The notes: generated by a model from the letters alone, not told the origin. Positions 10,201 to 19,942 are shown, counted from the stretch's first letter. The stretch is DNA of 64,000 nucleotides from Methanobacteriaceae archaeon (GCA_030016715.1 JASEJD010000002.1:1-64000); one strand, 5' to 3'. Numbers and translations: made by a program.

Positions 10201-11220
10201 TTATATAGAGTTTATTATGTTTTTATTTTCATCATATTTAATCTCATCCATTTCATAGTTAGACCAGTCTCTTTTATCCAACACAACTTCAAGTTCTTGA
10301 GGAGTTAATAAAGGTTTTTCATACATATTTGCATCATCAATTGCAATTCTAGGACAAGCAGTTATAACAAATGCATCTAACTCCCTATAAGCCATTAATA
10401 ACGTCGGATTAATGCTATTCATCATAATTATTACGGCTTTTTTCCCGCTTTTTTGAATCATTTCCTTTAAATGGTAAGCCAATTCCAATCTGAATTGTCC
10501 CTCTTTAGAAGACACTACAATCCCAAAATTATTTGCTTCACTTGCTTTAACAATTTTAGCAAACCTAACCCTGAGTATTTTATCTGAAAATTCATCAATA
10601 GACCTAACATCACCCATGTAAGGATCAGCAATAATCACTGGTTTTTTTGTGAAAAGCTTTATTCCCAGAGGATGAAAATTACCAGAACCTACAAATAAAT
10701 AGGCGTCTACTGGAAGATTTTTTATAGCTGAAAAATTACAACCTAAAACTTGTCCTTCTGATGTACCGATCCCCTTCTTAAGAAAAACTTTCTTTCCTTT
10801 TTTTTCTAGAATGGTTTTCATTTTTTTTAGAACATTTAAATGTTGGGTGGTGGTAACTAAGCCAATATTATTATATCCATCTAAATTTTTGAGTGATTTT
10901 TTTATAGAGTCTTCAATATTAATACGGGAATATGCTTCTACAAAGATTACTGGTATTTTATAATTTAAAGGTAGAGGTGTATGGCCAAAATGGACAATAA
11001 TATCAACTAAATTCATCATTTCTTGATCTGCAATATCACAAGCCCCATAACAAGCATCGCCTAAAATTATAACTTTTGAATTTGTTTTAGATTCTATTTC
11101 ATCAGCAATAGATGTTGCGTGTACTTTAAGACCTTCTGGAAACTGTAATGCTATTTTAGCAGCATTTAATTTCTTAATTTTTCCTATAACTCCTTCGATA
11201 TTAAAATCATAATTTAACAT
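10201..11220 (-). CDS. dph2: 2-(3-amino-3-carboxypropyl)histidine synthase Dph2
   Basis: 339-residue radical-SAM-like Dph2, which makes the first intermediate of diphthamide on elongation factor 2. The three cysteines that bind the 4Fe-4S cluster are visible in the three repeated domains: C57 (GDACYGACD), C161 (GQVLGCNF) and C289 ([12 protein letters not shown]). Archaeal enzymes work as homodimers. It lies between hpt and csl4 on the minus strand with short gaps, an order conserved in this lineage. Confidence 0.94.
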   Translation of the reverse strand: MLNYDFNIEGVIGKIKKLNAAKIALQFPEGLKVHATSIADEIESKTNSKVIILGDACYGACDIADQEMMNLVDIIVHFGHTPLPLNYKIPVIFVEAYSRINIEDSIKKSLKNLDGYNNIGLVTTTQHLNVLKKMKTILEKKGKKVFLKKGIGTSEGQVLGCNFSAIKNLPVDAYLFVGSGNFHPLGIKLFTKKPVIIADPYMGDVRSIDEFSDKILRVRFAKIVKASEANNFGIVVSSKEGQFRLELAYHLKEMIQKSGKKAVIIMMNSINPTLLMAYRELDAFVITACPRIAIDDANMYEKPLLTPQELEVVLDKRDWSNYEMDEIKYDENKNIINSI

Positions 11221-11256
11221 AAAATCAACAACTATCCATAATAATAAATTTTGAAT

Positions 11257-11829
11257 TTATTGATCATCAACACTATTTTCAATTACTACCTTTCCATCTT
11301 TTACATCCACTTTAAGAAGTGTTTTTACTGAAAATCCAGTTTCATTCTTTACAATTTCTTTTCCTTTCCCTTTCTCAATAACAGTGATTACATCAACAAT
11401 TTCCACTCCCATATCTTTTAGGGCTTTTAAAACTGCTATTATGGTACCTCCCGTACTTACCACGTCATCAACGAGTAGTACTCGGTCGCCTTTTTTAATG
11501 CCGTTAATGTATAATTTACCTTCACTATAACCTGTAACTTGATGAACTGCCACTTCTCCAGGTAATCCATATGATCTTTTCCTAACTACTACAAAGGGTA
11601 TTTCTGTCTTTAAAGATAGTGCAGTGGCAATATGAATTCCCATTGCTTCAACACATATAATTTTATCTACTTCTAAATTTCCATATTTAATTATTCCTTC
11701 AGCAGCTTCTTGTAGAATTTTACTCTCCACCAATGGAATTCCATCAGTAATTGGGTGCACAAAATAATTATATTCGCCTTTTTTTACAATGGGAGATTTT
11801 ATAAGACTTTTCTTTAGTTTTTCCAGCAT
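11257..11829 (-). CDS. hpt: Hypoxanthine/guanine phosphoribosyltransferase (archaeal Hpt)
   Basis: 190-residue type I phosphoribosyltransferase of purine salvage. The PRPP-binding loop [13 protein letters not shown] lies at 118-129, and the family N-terminus [13 protein letters not shown] and the flexible loop [20 protein letters not shown] match archaeal HPRTase, which is related to bacterial APRT/XPRT. AGGTGAT lies five bases before the ATG. The kinase gene 142 bp upstream is on the same strand. Choice among hypoxanthine, guanine and adenine as substrate cannot be read from sequence alone. Confidence 0.9.
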   Translation of the reverse strand: MLEKLKKSLIKSPIVKKGEYNYFVHPITDGIPLVESKILQEAAEGIIKYGNLEVDKIICVEAMGIHIATALSLKTEIPFVVVRKRSYGLPGEVAVHQVTGYSEGKLYINGIKKGDRVLLVDDVVSTGGTIIAVLKALKDMGVEIVDVITVIEKGKGKEIVKNETGFSVKTLLKVDVKDGKVVIENSVDDQ

Positions 11830-11971
11830 TTTATCACCTTATATCTATAAAAATTAGTTCTATGATGGTAAAATCTTTTTTAGTATGATATGTTAATCTA
11901 ATACATTAAATATAGGAGAATTCAGATAAAAAGATAGTGAAATCCATATAGACCTATTAATTTTTTCTTTT

Positions 11972-13090
11972 TTATTTATTCTTAGGAAAAGTTATATGAA
12001 ATGTTGTTCCGGGACCTTTTTCTAATTTAATTTTTCCATTTAACTGATTAGTTAAATTATTTACTAATTGCAAACCTAGAGTATCTGTTTGAGTGAAATC
12101 AATATCATTTGGAATTCCTGAACCATTATCTTTTACTGTTAATGAAAAATTATCTGCTTTAGAATCGAAAATCACTTTTATTTGACCTTTTCCTTTTGAA
12201 AATGCATATTTAATGGAATTAGTGACAAGTTCATTAATGATTAAACCACAAGGAATTAAGGTTTCCATATCCAAATAAACTGGACTTATATTAAGTTTAA
12301 GATCTATTGCATTTATTATGTCCTTATATGAATCAAAAAGTCGGCGAACCAGCCCTCTTACATATTCAGCGAAATTTATTTGAGAAGGGTCATTTGCATA
12401 TCTTAGTTTTTCATGGGCCAGAGTTATCGCTCTTACTCTATTCTGAATTTCTCTAAAAACATTAACAGTTTCATCGTCTTGGAAATATCGTGATTGAAGG
12501 TTAATCAAGCTTGATATTAAATCTAGATTATCTCTAACCATTTTTGAAGTTTTTGGTGAGATATGTGATGATTCTAACTCTTTTTCGTAACCAACTTTCA
12601 TTTTAAAGGGGCTTAAACTTTTTTCATGACCTTTATAGCTGTTTATGCTATCTTCAGTAGCTTCAGAATCTTTAACTATGCTTAAAATCATTTTTTGATT
12701 ATCTAATTCTATTATTTTTTCTTCTACTTCCAAACTTGATTTGGAATCATCAGAAAAATTATCAATTACGAAATTGATTTTACCCTCCTTAATTAATTTG
12801 GATATTCTTTCTTTGTGAAGTACTCTGTTTAGATTTTTATCCAGAGAATAAAAATTATGTTTTTCAACATTCTCCATGTTTATATTGCTCATTTTAAGTG
12901 CTTTTTTATTAGCATACCATAAATTTCCCTGGATATCATGTAAAAATAAAGATAAAGGTAAATTGTCCAAAATAGCAGATCTTAAACTTAGATTCCCATT
13001 CAAATTCTGATGTTCGATTTCTAATTTAGCTAGGGAAATCGTTCTCTTTATTATCTGGCTTAAATATGTATTATTTGAAGTATAATCCAT
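11972..13090 (-). CDS. PAS sensor protein with degenerate HisKA_2 box and intact ATPase domain
   Basis: 372 residues: a PAS-like region at about 33-140, a two-helix HisKA_2-type dimerisation region at about 170-255, and a HATPase_c domain at about 275-372 with N box NELVTNSIKYAF (286-297), G1 box DNGSGIP (321-327) and GPGTTFHITFP at the end. Where related kinases have EIHHRVKNNLQIIS, this protein reads KTSKMVRDNLDLIS (180-193): the phospho-acceptor His pair is replaced by Ser-Lys, while the flanking helix is kept (SLINLQSRYF, NRVRAITLAHEKL). It is probably a signalling partner or pseudokinase. No membrane segment, so cytoplasmic. GAGAGG precedes the ATG. Confidence 0.85.
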   Translation of the reverse strand: MDYTSNNTYLSQIIKRTISLAKLEIEHQNLNGNLSLRSAILDNLPLSLFLHDIQGNLWYANKKALKMSNINMENVEKHNFYSLDKNLNRVLHKERISKLIKEGKINFVIDNFSDDSKSSLEVEEKIIELDNQKMILSIVKDSEATEDSINSYKGHEKSLSPFKMKVGYEKELESSHISPKTSKMVRDNLDLISSLINLQSRYFQDDETVNVFREIQNRVRAITLAHEKLRYANDPSQINFAEYVRGLVRRLFDSYKDIINAIDLKLNISPVYLDMETLIPCGLIINELVTNSIKYAFSKGKGQIKVIFDSKADNFSLTVKDNGSGIPNDIDFTQTDTLGLQLVNNLTNQLNGKIKLEKGPGTTFHITFPKNK

Positions 13091-13564
13091 TCAAAATCCT
13101 CTCAAATATATTTATTTATTATGAGAAAAATATGGTTTATTGTTGATTTTTAATATAATTAAATTTGTCCTTAGATAACCTTAGATAATTTTTTGAATAA
13201 TAATACAATTAAGATATTTAGATATATAGTTTAGAAAGATTTATCACGGACTATAAGTAGATAAAAATCAATCTGTTTTATGATGTTAAAATTTACATAT
13301 TTAGTAAATATTTAGTTTTATTTTTAATTTAATGTTTTTAGCTAATATTTTGTTAATAATTAAACCAAAAAAAATTAAATGTTTTATATTATAAAAAAAG
13401 AGATTTAACTAAAAGTTTTCTATTTATTATTTATTTAACGCATTTTTTTATATAAATCGAAAAATAAATATTGAACGTAAATAAAACTATAAGAATACTT
13501 AAATAATTCATGTTGAACTAATTTTATTCATATGTATCTGATTCAAATATAATTGAGGGCGTCC
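13091..13564. promoter_or_regulatory. Divergent intergenic region with likely srp54 promoter
   Basis: 474 bp without a gene between the sensor kinase (minus) and srp54 (plus), very AT-rich. A TATA-type element TTTATATAAAT lies at 13447-13457, so a plus-strand transcript would start near 13480 with a leader of about 85 nt. No conserved RNA fold or repeat was seen in the rest. Confidence 0.4.
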
Positions 13565-14893
13565 ATGTTAGGTAATCTAGGTAAAAATTTGACAAAAACA
13601 ATGAAAAAATTGGCTGGAATGTCCATTATTGATGAAGAAGTGGTAAAAGAAGCCATAAAAGACATACAAAGGGCTTTAATCCAAGCTGATGTTAATATTA
13701 ATCTAGTATTTAATATTTCTAAATCCATAGAAGAACGTGCACTTAAAGAAGAACCTCCAAAGGGGATTACTCCTAAAGAGCATGTGATAACTATTGTTTA
13801 TGAGGAACTTGTTAAACTTTTAGGTGAAAAACCAGTTGAAATTGAAATTGATCGTAAACCATATAAAATTCTATTCTTGGGGCTTCAAGGAAGTGGAAAA
13901 ACTACTACCATTGCAAAACTTACCAGATACTTGCAGAAAAAAGGTTTCAACCCTGCAGTTATATGTACTGACACATGGAGACCAGCTGCCTACGAACAAC
14001 TCCGACAATTAACCGAAGACATGAATGTCCCATTGTATGGTGATCCTGAAAACAAAGATGCTCTTGATCTAGCCCGTAAGGGATTGGAAGAATTTAAAAA
14101 GCAGAGCATAATAATAATTGATACTGCTGGTCGCCATAAAGATGAAACAGATCTTATTGATGAAATGGAACAACTTTCAAAAGTAGTTGACCCTGAAGAG
14201 GCTATCCTAGTTATTGATGGAACTATTGGACAGCAGGCTAGAGAACAAGCACAAGCGTTTAGTAAAGCTACTGATGTTGGATCTATAATTATTACTAAGC
14301 TTGACGGTTCTGCAAAGGGTGGAGGAGCTTTATCTGCTGTTTCAGAAATAGGTGCTCCCATTAAATTCATAGGAACGGGAGAGAGAGTGGACGATTTCGA
14401 AGCTTTTGATCCGGAAAGATTTATATCTCGCCTATTAGGAATGGGGGACATAAAAAGTCTTATTGAAAAGGCAGAGGAAATTGCAGAGGAAGATGTGAGC
14501 ATGGAAACTATGGATGCTATTTTAAGTGGTAAGTTCACCCTTAAAGATATGCGTTCCCAGTTTGATATGATGGGAAAAATGGGACCCATGCAACAGATAA
14601 TGAACATGATCCCTGGTGGTGGAAAACTTCCTAAAAATGCTTCTCAAATGACAGAAGAAAAAATTGATAAATATAAAGTATTAATGAACTCCATGACCGA
14701 ATATGAGCTCCAACATCCAGAAGTAATTAAACAATCTCGGGTGAAAAGAATAGCCAGAGGTTCAGGAATGAGAAACGAGGATGTTAAAGAGCTTCTTAAA
14801 TATTATAATGTCACTAAAAAAGCTATGAAAGGGTTTGGAAGAAGAAAAATGGGTGGACCTCTAGGACAAATGATGCGGCAGTTCATGAAATAG
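13565..14893 (+). CDS. srp54: Signal recognition particle protein SRP54
   Basis: 442-residue SRP GTPase: N-terminal four-helix domain, G domain with P-loop GLQGSGKTT (about 106-114), [36 protein letters not shown] and [17 protein letters not shown], then the Met-rich M domain ([25 protein letters not shown]) that binds 7S RNA and signal sequences. The ATG at 13565 is preceded by GAGGGC; a TTG four codons earlier is part of that site, so the shorter start is used. Monocistronic, with its own promoter. Confidence 0.97.
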   Translation: MLGNLGKNLTKTMKKLAGMSIIDEEVVKEAIKDIQRALIQADVNINLVFNISKSIEERALKEEPPKGITPKEHVITIVYEELVKLLGEKPVEIEIDRKPYKILFLGLQGSGKTTTIAKLTRYLQKKGFNPAVICTDTWRPAAYEQLRQLTEDMNVPLYGDPENKDALDLARKGLEEFKKQSIIIIDTAGRHKDETDLIDEMEQLSKVVDPEEAILVIDGTIGQQAREQAQAFSKATDVGSIIITKLDGSAKGGGALSAVSEIGAPIKFIGTGERVDDFEAFDPERFISRLLGMGDIKSLIEKAEEIAEEDVSMETMDAILSGKFTLKDMRSQFDMMGKMGPMQQIMNMIPGGGKLPKNASQMTEEKIDKYKVLMNSMTEYELQHPEVIKQSRVKRIARGSGMRNEDVKELLKYYNVTKKAMKGFGRRKMGGPLGQMMRQFMK

Positions 14894-15143
14894 AAATAAA
14901 AATAGCTATGAATTTAATTTGTTGAATAAAATTTATAAAATTAAGATATATAGAATTTAAAGGTAATTATGTATAAATAAAGCTATAACTTATCATGATA
15001 TTTATACTATTTTTGTTATTAAAAATTTAAGTATAATTTTTAAACAAAAGTTTCTTTTTGAAATTTTTAGTTTAGTTTAATCAGAGGATACTTTTAAGCC
15101 ATTCAAAACAGTTATTTATACTATTATTTATGGTGATGCGGAA

Positions 15144-16370
15144 ATGGATTCCCAAATTAAGAATAAAGCTTTAGAAATAATTAAGATTACTGATGGAGAA
15201 ATATGTGATAATTGTCTGGGTAGAAATTTTTCTAAAACATTAGAAGGTTCAGACAATAAGCATCGCGGTCTTCAAATAAGGAACATATTAGCTAAAGAAG
15301 GTTATGATAATCTCATATCTGATTCATGCTATGTGTGTAAAAACTTGATTGAAAGAATAGATAAAAAGTTTATAGATCGAATAATTGAAAAAATTAAGAG
15401 TTCCGGTGTTGAATTCTCAACTTTTTTAGTGGGGACTCGTGTTTCCAAGGAAATTATTGAAAAAGAAGAAAGTATGCATAAAAAATTGGGTTTAGATGTT
15501 GAAAATATTAAAAAAGAACTTAACCGAGAGATAGGTAAAAGAATTTCATTGGAAATGCAAAAAGAGGTTGAATTTAACACTCCAAACATCATAATATTGG
15601 TAGACTTTCTAAAAAACGATATAAAAATTCAAATTAATCCATTATTCATAGAAGGTCGTTATAAAAAACTTGTAAGAGGAATTCCGCAAACTAAATGGCC
15701 TTGTAGAAAATGTAGAGGGAAAGGTTGCGAATATTGCAATTATACTGGAAAAATGTACACTGAATCTGTGGAAGAATTAATAGAACCCGAGGCATTAAAA
15801 ATATCTAAAGGAACTTCTTCCAAATTTCATGGGGCTGGAAGAGAAGATATCGACGTTAAAATGCTTGGAAATGGTAGGCCTTTTGTTCTTGAAATTAAGG
15901 AGCCGTTAATAAGAAATATTAACTTGGATGATTTAAAAAGGAGGATTAATAAAAGTGCCTATGGCAAGGTAGAAGTCTTGGACTTAAAATTTGTGGAAAA
16001 AAATCGGCGAAGCATTATTAAAACATCCTCTAAAGACACTTACAAGGTATATTTAGCTAAAGTTGTTTTAGACCAAGCAGTTGAACTAGAAGATCTAGAA
16101 GTTTTAAAATCCTTGAAAGTTATACATCAAAGAACTCCTATACGTGTTTCACACAGAAGGGCTGATAAAGTTAGAATACGTAACATAAAGCACTTGGAAT
16201 ACAAACTTATCACTCCACAAGAAATAGAACTTATTATTGAATGTCAAGGAGGTTTATATATAAAAGAACTTATATCTGGTGATGAAAACCGGACAAAACC
16301 TAGTATTTCCCAATTGCTAGAAAAAAATGCCAAGTGCAAAAAACTAGATGTGCTTGAGGTCAACATTTAA
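15144..16370 (+). CDS. pus10: tRNA pseudouridine synthase Pus10
   Basis: 408-residue archaeal Pus10, which makes pseudouridine 54 and 55 in the tRNA T loop. The N-terminal THUMP/zinc-binding part has CDNCLGRNFS near residue 22 and CYVCKNL near 61, and a second Cys set lies in WPCRKCRGKGCEYCNYTG. The catalytic domain includes the conserved GAGREDIDVKMLGNGRPF with its aspartate, EIKEP, RRADKVRIRNI and YIKELISGDENRTKPS. Full length. It lies between srp54 and rpl21e with gaps of about 250 bp. Confidence 0.94.
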   Translation: MDSQIKNKALEIIKITDGEICDNCLGRNFSKTLEGSDNKHRGLQIRNILAKEGYDNLISDSCYVCKNLIERIDKKFIDRIIEKIKSSGVEFSTFLVGTRVSKEIIEKEESMHKKLGLDVENIKKELNREIGKRISLEMQKEVEFNTPNIIILVDFLKNDIKIQINPLFIEGRYKKLVRGIPQTKWPCRKCRGKGCEYCNYTGKMYTESVEELIEPEALKISKGTSSKFHGAGREDIDVKMLGNGRPFVLEIKEPLIRNINLDDLKRRINKSAYGKVEVLDLKFVEKNRRSIIKTSSKDTYKVYLAKVVLDQAVELEDLEVLKSLKVIHQRTPIRVSHRRADKVRIRNIKHLEYKLITPQEIELIIECQGGLYIKELISGDENRTKPSISQLLEKNAKCKKLDVLEVNI

Positions 16371-16566
16371 GTTAATGCTAACATATATTAATAACAATAT
16401 TTAAAAATCAAACTTTGATCGTTTAAAATAATAACAAGAACAATATAATAGCCTTCTAAAAGCTTATTATGCTTCTCTAATTAAGATTTAAGCTTAAAGA
16501 TTAAATCATTTTATCCAGTAGATTGGGTTTTAAAAAAAGACGTTGGGCTATTTTGTATGTTAAAAT

Positions 16567-16580
16567 TTATAAATATATTA
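16567..16580 (+). promoter_or_regulatory. Probable TATA element of the rpl21e operon
   Basis: TTTATAAATATATT lies about 60 bp before the L21e ATG, predicting transcription from around 16594 and a short leader holding the GGAGGT ribosome binding site at 16616-16621. The rest of the 257-bp gap after pus10 is AT-rich and empty. Confidence 0.45.
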
Positions 16581-16627
16581 ATCTTTTATCATCCTCTAAG
16601 TTGAGGTTGATCTATGGAGGTTTAATA

Positions 16628-16918
16628 ATGAGAAGATCAAGAGGTTCAAGAAGTAAAACAAGATATAAACTTAAGAAAAGTGTGAGAGAAACACGTACAA
16701 ATCCTATAACTAAAAAAATACAAAAATTTAATGAAAATGATCTAGTCCACATCATAATCGACCCTAGCGTCCAAAAAGGACAACCTCACCCTCGATTCCA
16801 TGGTAAAACAGGTAGAGTAGTTGATGGAAGAGGTAGAGCTTACATTGTAGAGATTAATGATGGTAAAAAGGCAAAAAAATTAATTATAAGACCGGAACAT
16901 CTTAAAATACAAGAGTGA
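16628..16918 (+). CDS. rpl21e: 50S ribosomal protein L21e
   Basis: 96 residues, [20 protein letters not shown] at the start, then [20 protein letters not shown] and [16 protein letters not shown], characteristic of L21e. The start at 16628 is set by GGAGGT seven bases upstream; the 35-codon upstream open extension is not ribosomal. First gene of the conserved L21e-Rpo4-DUF655-KsgA group, four bases before rpoF. Confidence 0.96.
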   Translation: MRRSRGSRSKTRYKLKKSVRETRTNPITKKIQKFNENDLVHIIIDPSVQKGQPHPRFHGKTGRVVDGRGRAYIVEINDGKKAKKLIIRPEHLKIQE

Positions 16919-16922
16919 TTTC

Positions 16923-17255
16923 ATGATCGGGAAAAAAATAGTGGAAACCAACCCTATCACAATTTCCGAAGTTAAAGATATGCTTGAAAAATTTTCAGAA
17001 ACACATGAACTCACTTACGAGCAGAATTTAACCCTGGATCATGTTGATAAATTTTCAAAAATGGATGTAGAATCATCCACTAAGTTAGTGGAAGAACTCC
17101 TGGAGATTGTGAAGAAAAAATATGCAGTTAGAATAACTGATATCATGCCAGAAGATTTAGCAGATTTAAGATTAATATTTGCAAAAGAAAGGGTTCCCAT
17201 AAAAAAAGAAGATTTAGAAAAAATACTTGAAATTGTTAATAAATACCGAGAATAG
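16923..17255 (+). CDS. rpoF: RNA polymerase subunit F (Rpo4)
   Basis: 110-residue Rpb4/Rpo4 homologue that pairs with Rpo7 to form the polymerase stalk. The all-helical pattern IVETNPITISEVKDMLEKF, LTYEQNLTLDHVDKFSK and the HRDC-like end ITDIMPEDLADLRLIFAKER are diagnostic. It starts four bases after rpl21e, with the GAGTGATTTC around that stop acting as the ribosome binding site. Confidence 0.94.
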   Translation: MIGKKIVETNPITISEVKDMLEKFSETHELTYEQNLTLDHVDKFSKMDVESSTKLVEELLEIVKKKYAVRITDIMPEDLADLRLIFAKERVPIKKEDLEKILEIVNKYRE

Positions 17256-17297
17256 GTAAATATTAACCTAATATAAATAAATCACAGATGTGATTAG

Positions 17298-17876
17298 ATG
17301 GAAGAATATGCAATTATTCTTGATTACCTTCCTATAGGTTATGTTAAGGAAGGTTTACCCTCCTTTAAAAGAAAACCAGTAGCGCAAGCTATAGGCAAAG
17401 AAGAGTTCACCCTTCTAGAACTCATACCTAAGGAGAATGTTGATCTGGATATACATGAAAAAGTTTACATTGGTTCTGGGAAGAGAGATAAAATTGCCAG
17501 AGTGAATCGGAGACTTAAATACGATGATTTAACCGCAACAGCCCGAGTAGAATTAAATTATGTCATAGAAGAAATAATTAAAGCCAAAGAAGATAAATTC
17601 ATGGAATTTTTTAACCAAGCTGGCCCTATTAGTACCCGACTGCACCAACTTGAACTTTTACCTGGTATTGGGAAAAAACACATGTGGGATATTCTCAATG
17701 CCCGTAAAGAGAAAGAATTTGATAGCTTTGATGATATTAAAGATCGGGTTCCCATGCTTGCGGACCCAGTGAAATTATTGGCAAAGAGGATATTATTAGA
17801 ATTAGAGGCCACCCCTGAGAAAAGGGGTAAAAGGAAGTATGTTTTATTTACCCGGCCCCCGGCTCGGCGTAAATAA
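17298..17876 (+). CDS. DUF655 nucleic-acid-binding protein
   Basis: 192 residues of the archaeal DUF655 family: an OB-like N-terminal half (YAIILDYLPIGYV, PVAQAIGKEEFTLLELIPK, EKVYIGSG) and a helix-hairpin-helix half (LHQLELLPGIGKKHMWDIL, a typical LPGIGKKH hairpin near residue 121), with a basic C-terminal tail KRKYVLFTRPPARRK. Genomic coupling with Rpo4, L21e and KsgA is strong in archaea, pointing to a role in ribosome biogenesis or RNA metabolism. Exact function not established. Confidence 0.88.
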   Translation: MEEYAIILDYLPIGYVKEGLPSFKRKPVAQAIGKEEFTLLELIPKENVDLDIHEKVYIGSGKRDKIARVNRRLKYDDLTATARVELNYVIEEIIKAKEDKFMEFFNQAGPISTRLHQLELLPGIGKKHMWDILNARKEKEFDSFDDIKDRVPMLADPVKLLAKRILLELEATPEKRGKRKYVLFTRPPARRK

Positions 17877-17907
17877 ATATTATTTTTTTTAATTTAAATT
17901 TTCTATT

Positions 17908-18789
17908 ATGATTAAGGAGGGAACTTCAATCTCCCCTTCCATTAAAGAGTCAGGAACAGTATCTCTGGCACAAGAAACTAAAAATATTTTAAAATCTCAT
18001 GGAATACGATTAAATCGTCGTTTAGGTCAAAATTATTTAATTGATGATTTTAAGAGGAAAAAAATTCTTAATTTTGCTAATTTAAGTCCAGAAGATACCG
18101 TACTGGAAGTGGGTTCGGGTATAGGTACTCTAACTATTCCATTGGCCTGCGAATCAGGGAAAGTGGTGGCTATTGAACAAGACCCGCGAATATTTAACAT
18201 ATTGAAAGAGAGATTAGATAATTTAGGTATAGATAATGTAGAATTAATAAACAAAAATGCCCTTTCCATTGATTTTCCTTATTTTAACAAGATTGTTTCA
18301 AACCTACCCTATCAAATATCGTCACCTATCACCTTCAAATTTTTAGAATATGACTTTGATTTAGCAATATTAATGTATCAAAAAGAGTTTGCTCAGCGCA
18401 TGAATGCTCATGCCGGTAGTAAAAACTACTCTCGTCTTTCAGTGATGCTTTATTTTAAGGCTAAAACAAAAATTATGGATTATATTTCTCCCAAGTCATT
18501 TATACCTCCTCCTAATGTTGAATCATCAGTGGTTAAGTTGATACCATTAAAAAATAATGCGATTGATGAATTTTTTACATCAGTATGCCGGGCCCTATTT
18601 CAACATAGACGCAAAAAAGCCAGGAAAGCTCTAAGGGAGTCTTTTCATGAAATCAAAGATATTGAGAAGGAACAGATAAAAGAAATTTTAAATGAATTAA
18701 AAAATGATTTAGGGGACGAAAGAGTATTCAAACTCACTCCTGAGCAAATTTTGGATATATCTAATTTTTTAAAAAAAAGTTTCATTTAA
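17908..18789 (+). CDS. ksgA: 16S rRNA dimethyladenosine transferase KsgA/Dim1
   Basis: 293-residue methyltransferase that dimethylates two adjacent adenines near the 16S rRNA 3' end during late small-subunit assembly. Motif X is RLGQNYLIDD, motif I is LEVGSGIGTLT, motif IV is NLPYQISSPI, and the C-terminal helical domain follows with FQHRRKKARKAL. The annotated ATG at 17908 has no ribosome binding site before it. Instead AAGGAGGG occurs at 17913-17920, just inside the frame, facing an ATC at 17929, so the true N-terminus may be seven residues shorter; the conserved region begins only around residue 25. Confidence 0.94.
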   Translation: MIKEGTSISPSIKESGTVSLAQETKNILKSHGIRLNRRLGQNYLIDDFKRKKILNFANLSPEDTVLEVGSGIGTLTIPLACESGKVVAIEQDPRIFNILKERLDNLGIDNVELINKNALSIDFPYFNKIVSNLPYQISSPITFKFLEYDFDLAILMYQKEFAQRMNAHAGSKNYSRLSVMLYFKAKTKIMDYISPKSFIPPPNVESSVVKLIPLKNNAIDEFFTSVCRALFQHRRKKARKALRESFHEIKDIEKEQIKEILNELKNDLGDERVFKLTPEQILDISNFLKKSFI

Positions 18790-18981
18790 TAATCAGATAA
18801 CGGAATTGTTAGAAGCATTATTTTTTGGTTTTTAGTTTGAAATTTTATCTTCTTAATCTTGAATAAAAACATTTTTAATTGTATTTTAACTATTTTTTAC
18901 ATATTTAATACATTTTTACAATGAGTCGATTTATATGATTATTGCTAGACCATAATGGTTTAGTCGAAGAAAATACGGTGA

Positions 18982-19155
18982 ATGGGGAGTGGGCATAAAA
19001 TCTTGGCAAGGATTAGTATATATTACTATATATTTTTTCTGGTTTTAATACAAGTCCTACTATTCTGGAACAGTAAAGAAAGATTGATATTTGGGATGTT
19101 TAATATTTTTAATACTAGATTTGGTAGATGTAAAGTGGAAAATGAAAATAGATGA
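18982..19155 (+). CDS. Small one-TM hypothetical protein (57 aa)
   Basis: A short open frame starting ATG at 18982: MGSGHKILARISIYYYIFFL, continuing through a hydrophobic helix (residues 11-31, ending LIQVLLFW) and a basic tail. Its TGA overlaps the next ATG as ATGA at 19152, suggesting translational coupling with the following small membrane protein. Not recognised. The cassette resembles the common archaeal arrangement of small membrane proteins encoded next to an XRE regulator. Because both neighbours are broken, this gene may also be a remnant. Confidence 0.4.
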   Translation: MGSGHKILARISIYYYIFFLVLIQVLLFWNSKERLIFGMFNIFNTRFGRCKVENENR

Positions 19156-19381
19156 AAGATAAAAGAATTCTGAAGCCTTTCTGGAAGAAATACGGCTTGA
19201 GTATGATGCTGGTGCTGTTAATAGGTGTAGTGGTAGAAGTTCTCTATTATGGATTACAAAAACATATTATATGTGGATCCTTTCCTAATAGGAGCCTTAA
19301 TGTGGGATTTATCATGAAATAATTCACAAATTACTGGTTAGAAAAAAAATAAAGGTCCATGAAAAAATAATAAATAAATAA
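19152..19381 (+). pseudogene. Broken two-TM membrane protein gene
   Basis: Reads MKDKRILKPFWKKYGLSMML with a hydrophobic helix (residues 17-33) as far as TAA at 19320. The same frame continues after the stop with FTNYWLEKK, and after a second lesion, an A tract that appears one base short at 19342-19349, with IKVHEKIINK and a final stop at 19381. So an in-frame stop and a frameshift break what looks like a protein of about 75 residues. The ATG overlaps the upstream TGA. Typically such proteins are encoded with the XRE regulator found next door. Confidence 0.6.
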
Positions 19382-19393
19382 AATGAAGATAAA

Positions 19394-19557
19394 ATGAAAG
19401 CCAATATAAAGAAGTTAAAAGAATCAATGGGCTTAACACAGAAAGAACTTGCAGATAAAGTGGATTTTAACTTCAAAGTCTAATATCGCTTGAAAAAGGA
19501 AGATATAATCCTTCATTAATTTTAGACAAAAAAATTACTTGTGTTATAAATAAATGA
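19394..19557 (+). pseudogene. Frameshifted XRE-type HTH regulator
   Basis: The N-terminal part reads IKKLKESMGLTQKELADKVD, the first helices of a lambda-repressor-like HTH, then stops. One base over, the frame resumes with LISLEKGRYNPSLIL, the typical third helix and C-terminal part of small archaeal and bacterial XRE regulators (about 65 residues), and ends at 19557. The residues normally linking the two pieces (VTRQTI) are lost. Clearly a decayed DNA-binding regulator of the small-membrane-protein cassette upstream. Confidence 0.75.
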
Positions 19558-19608
19558 TATATAGAAGAAGTATTATGAATTATTTAATAAACAGAAGGAG
19601 GATAAAAA

Positions 19609-19923
19609 ATGAATAAAAACCCTTTTGAAATATTCATTGAAGAATGTCCTGAATTAGCAGCAAGTTTTAATAAATTAGTTGAAACCCAGAGAAAAACGCC
19701 TGGTTTGGATTCTAAAACCAAACAATTGGTTAACATCGCCATCCAAACATCTAACCGTAACGTGAATGGAGTTAAAATGCATGCCAACATGGCACGAAAA
19801 TTAGGTGCAACGCGTGATGAAGTTAAAGGGGCTGTTGTGCTAAATTTACATCTTTCAGGTTTGAATTGTGTATTGGAATGTCTTCCTGCAGCTTTAGAAG
19901 GATATGAAAGCGATTATTTGTAA
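19609..19923 (+). CDS. Carboxymuconolactone decarboxylase/AhpD-like protein
   Basis: 104 residues of the AhpD-like CMD fold: LAASFNKLVETQRKTPGLDSKTKQLVNIAI, then HANMARKLGATRDEVKGAVV and LSGLNCVLECLPAALEGYE. The redox CXXC of AhpD peroxidases is absent at the expected site (QTSNRNVNGVKMH), although the following His is kept. So a disulfide-reductase role is unlikely, and a decarboxylase or unknown role is more probable. GGAGG ribosome binding site. The only apparently intact gene in this part of the decayed island. Confidence 0.8.
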   Translation: MNKNPFEIFIEECPELAASFNKLVETQRKTPGLDSKTKQLVNIAIQTSNRNVNGVKMHANMARKLGATRDEVKGAVVLNLHLSGLNCVLECLPAALEGYESDYL

Positions 19924-19942
19924 TTCCAATGGAAAAAGGATA

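Noticed and set aside
11830-11971. Riboswitch upstream of hpt
   Set aside because: The 142-bp gap is AT-rich and shows no purine-riboswitch-like conserved core; it mostly separates it from the kinase gene.
13990-14607. 205-residue open frame antisense to srp54
   Set aside because: Ser/Ile-rich shadow of a highly conserved gene; no start signal.
16523-16627. Upstream extension of the L21e frame
   Set aside because: Contains the likely TATA and the GGAGGT ribosome binding site, so it is leader, not protein.
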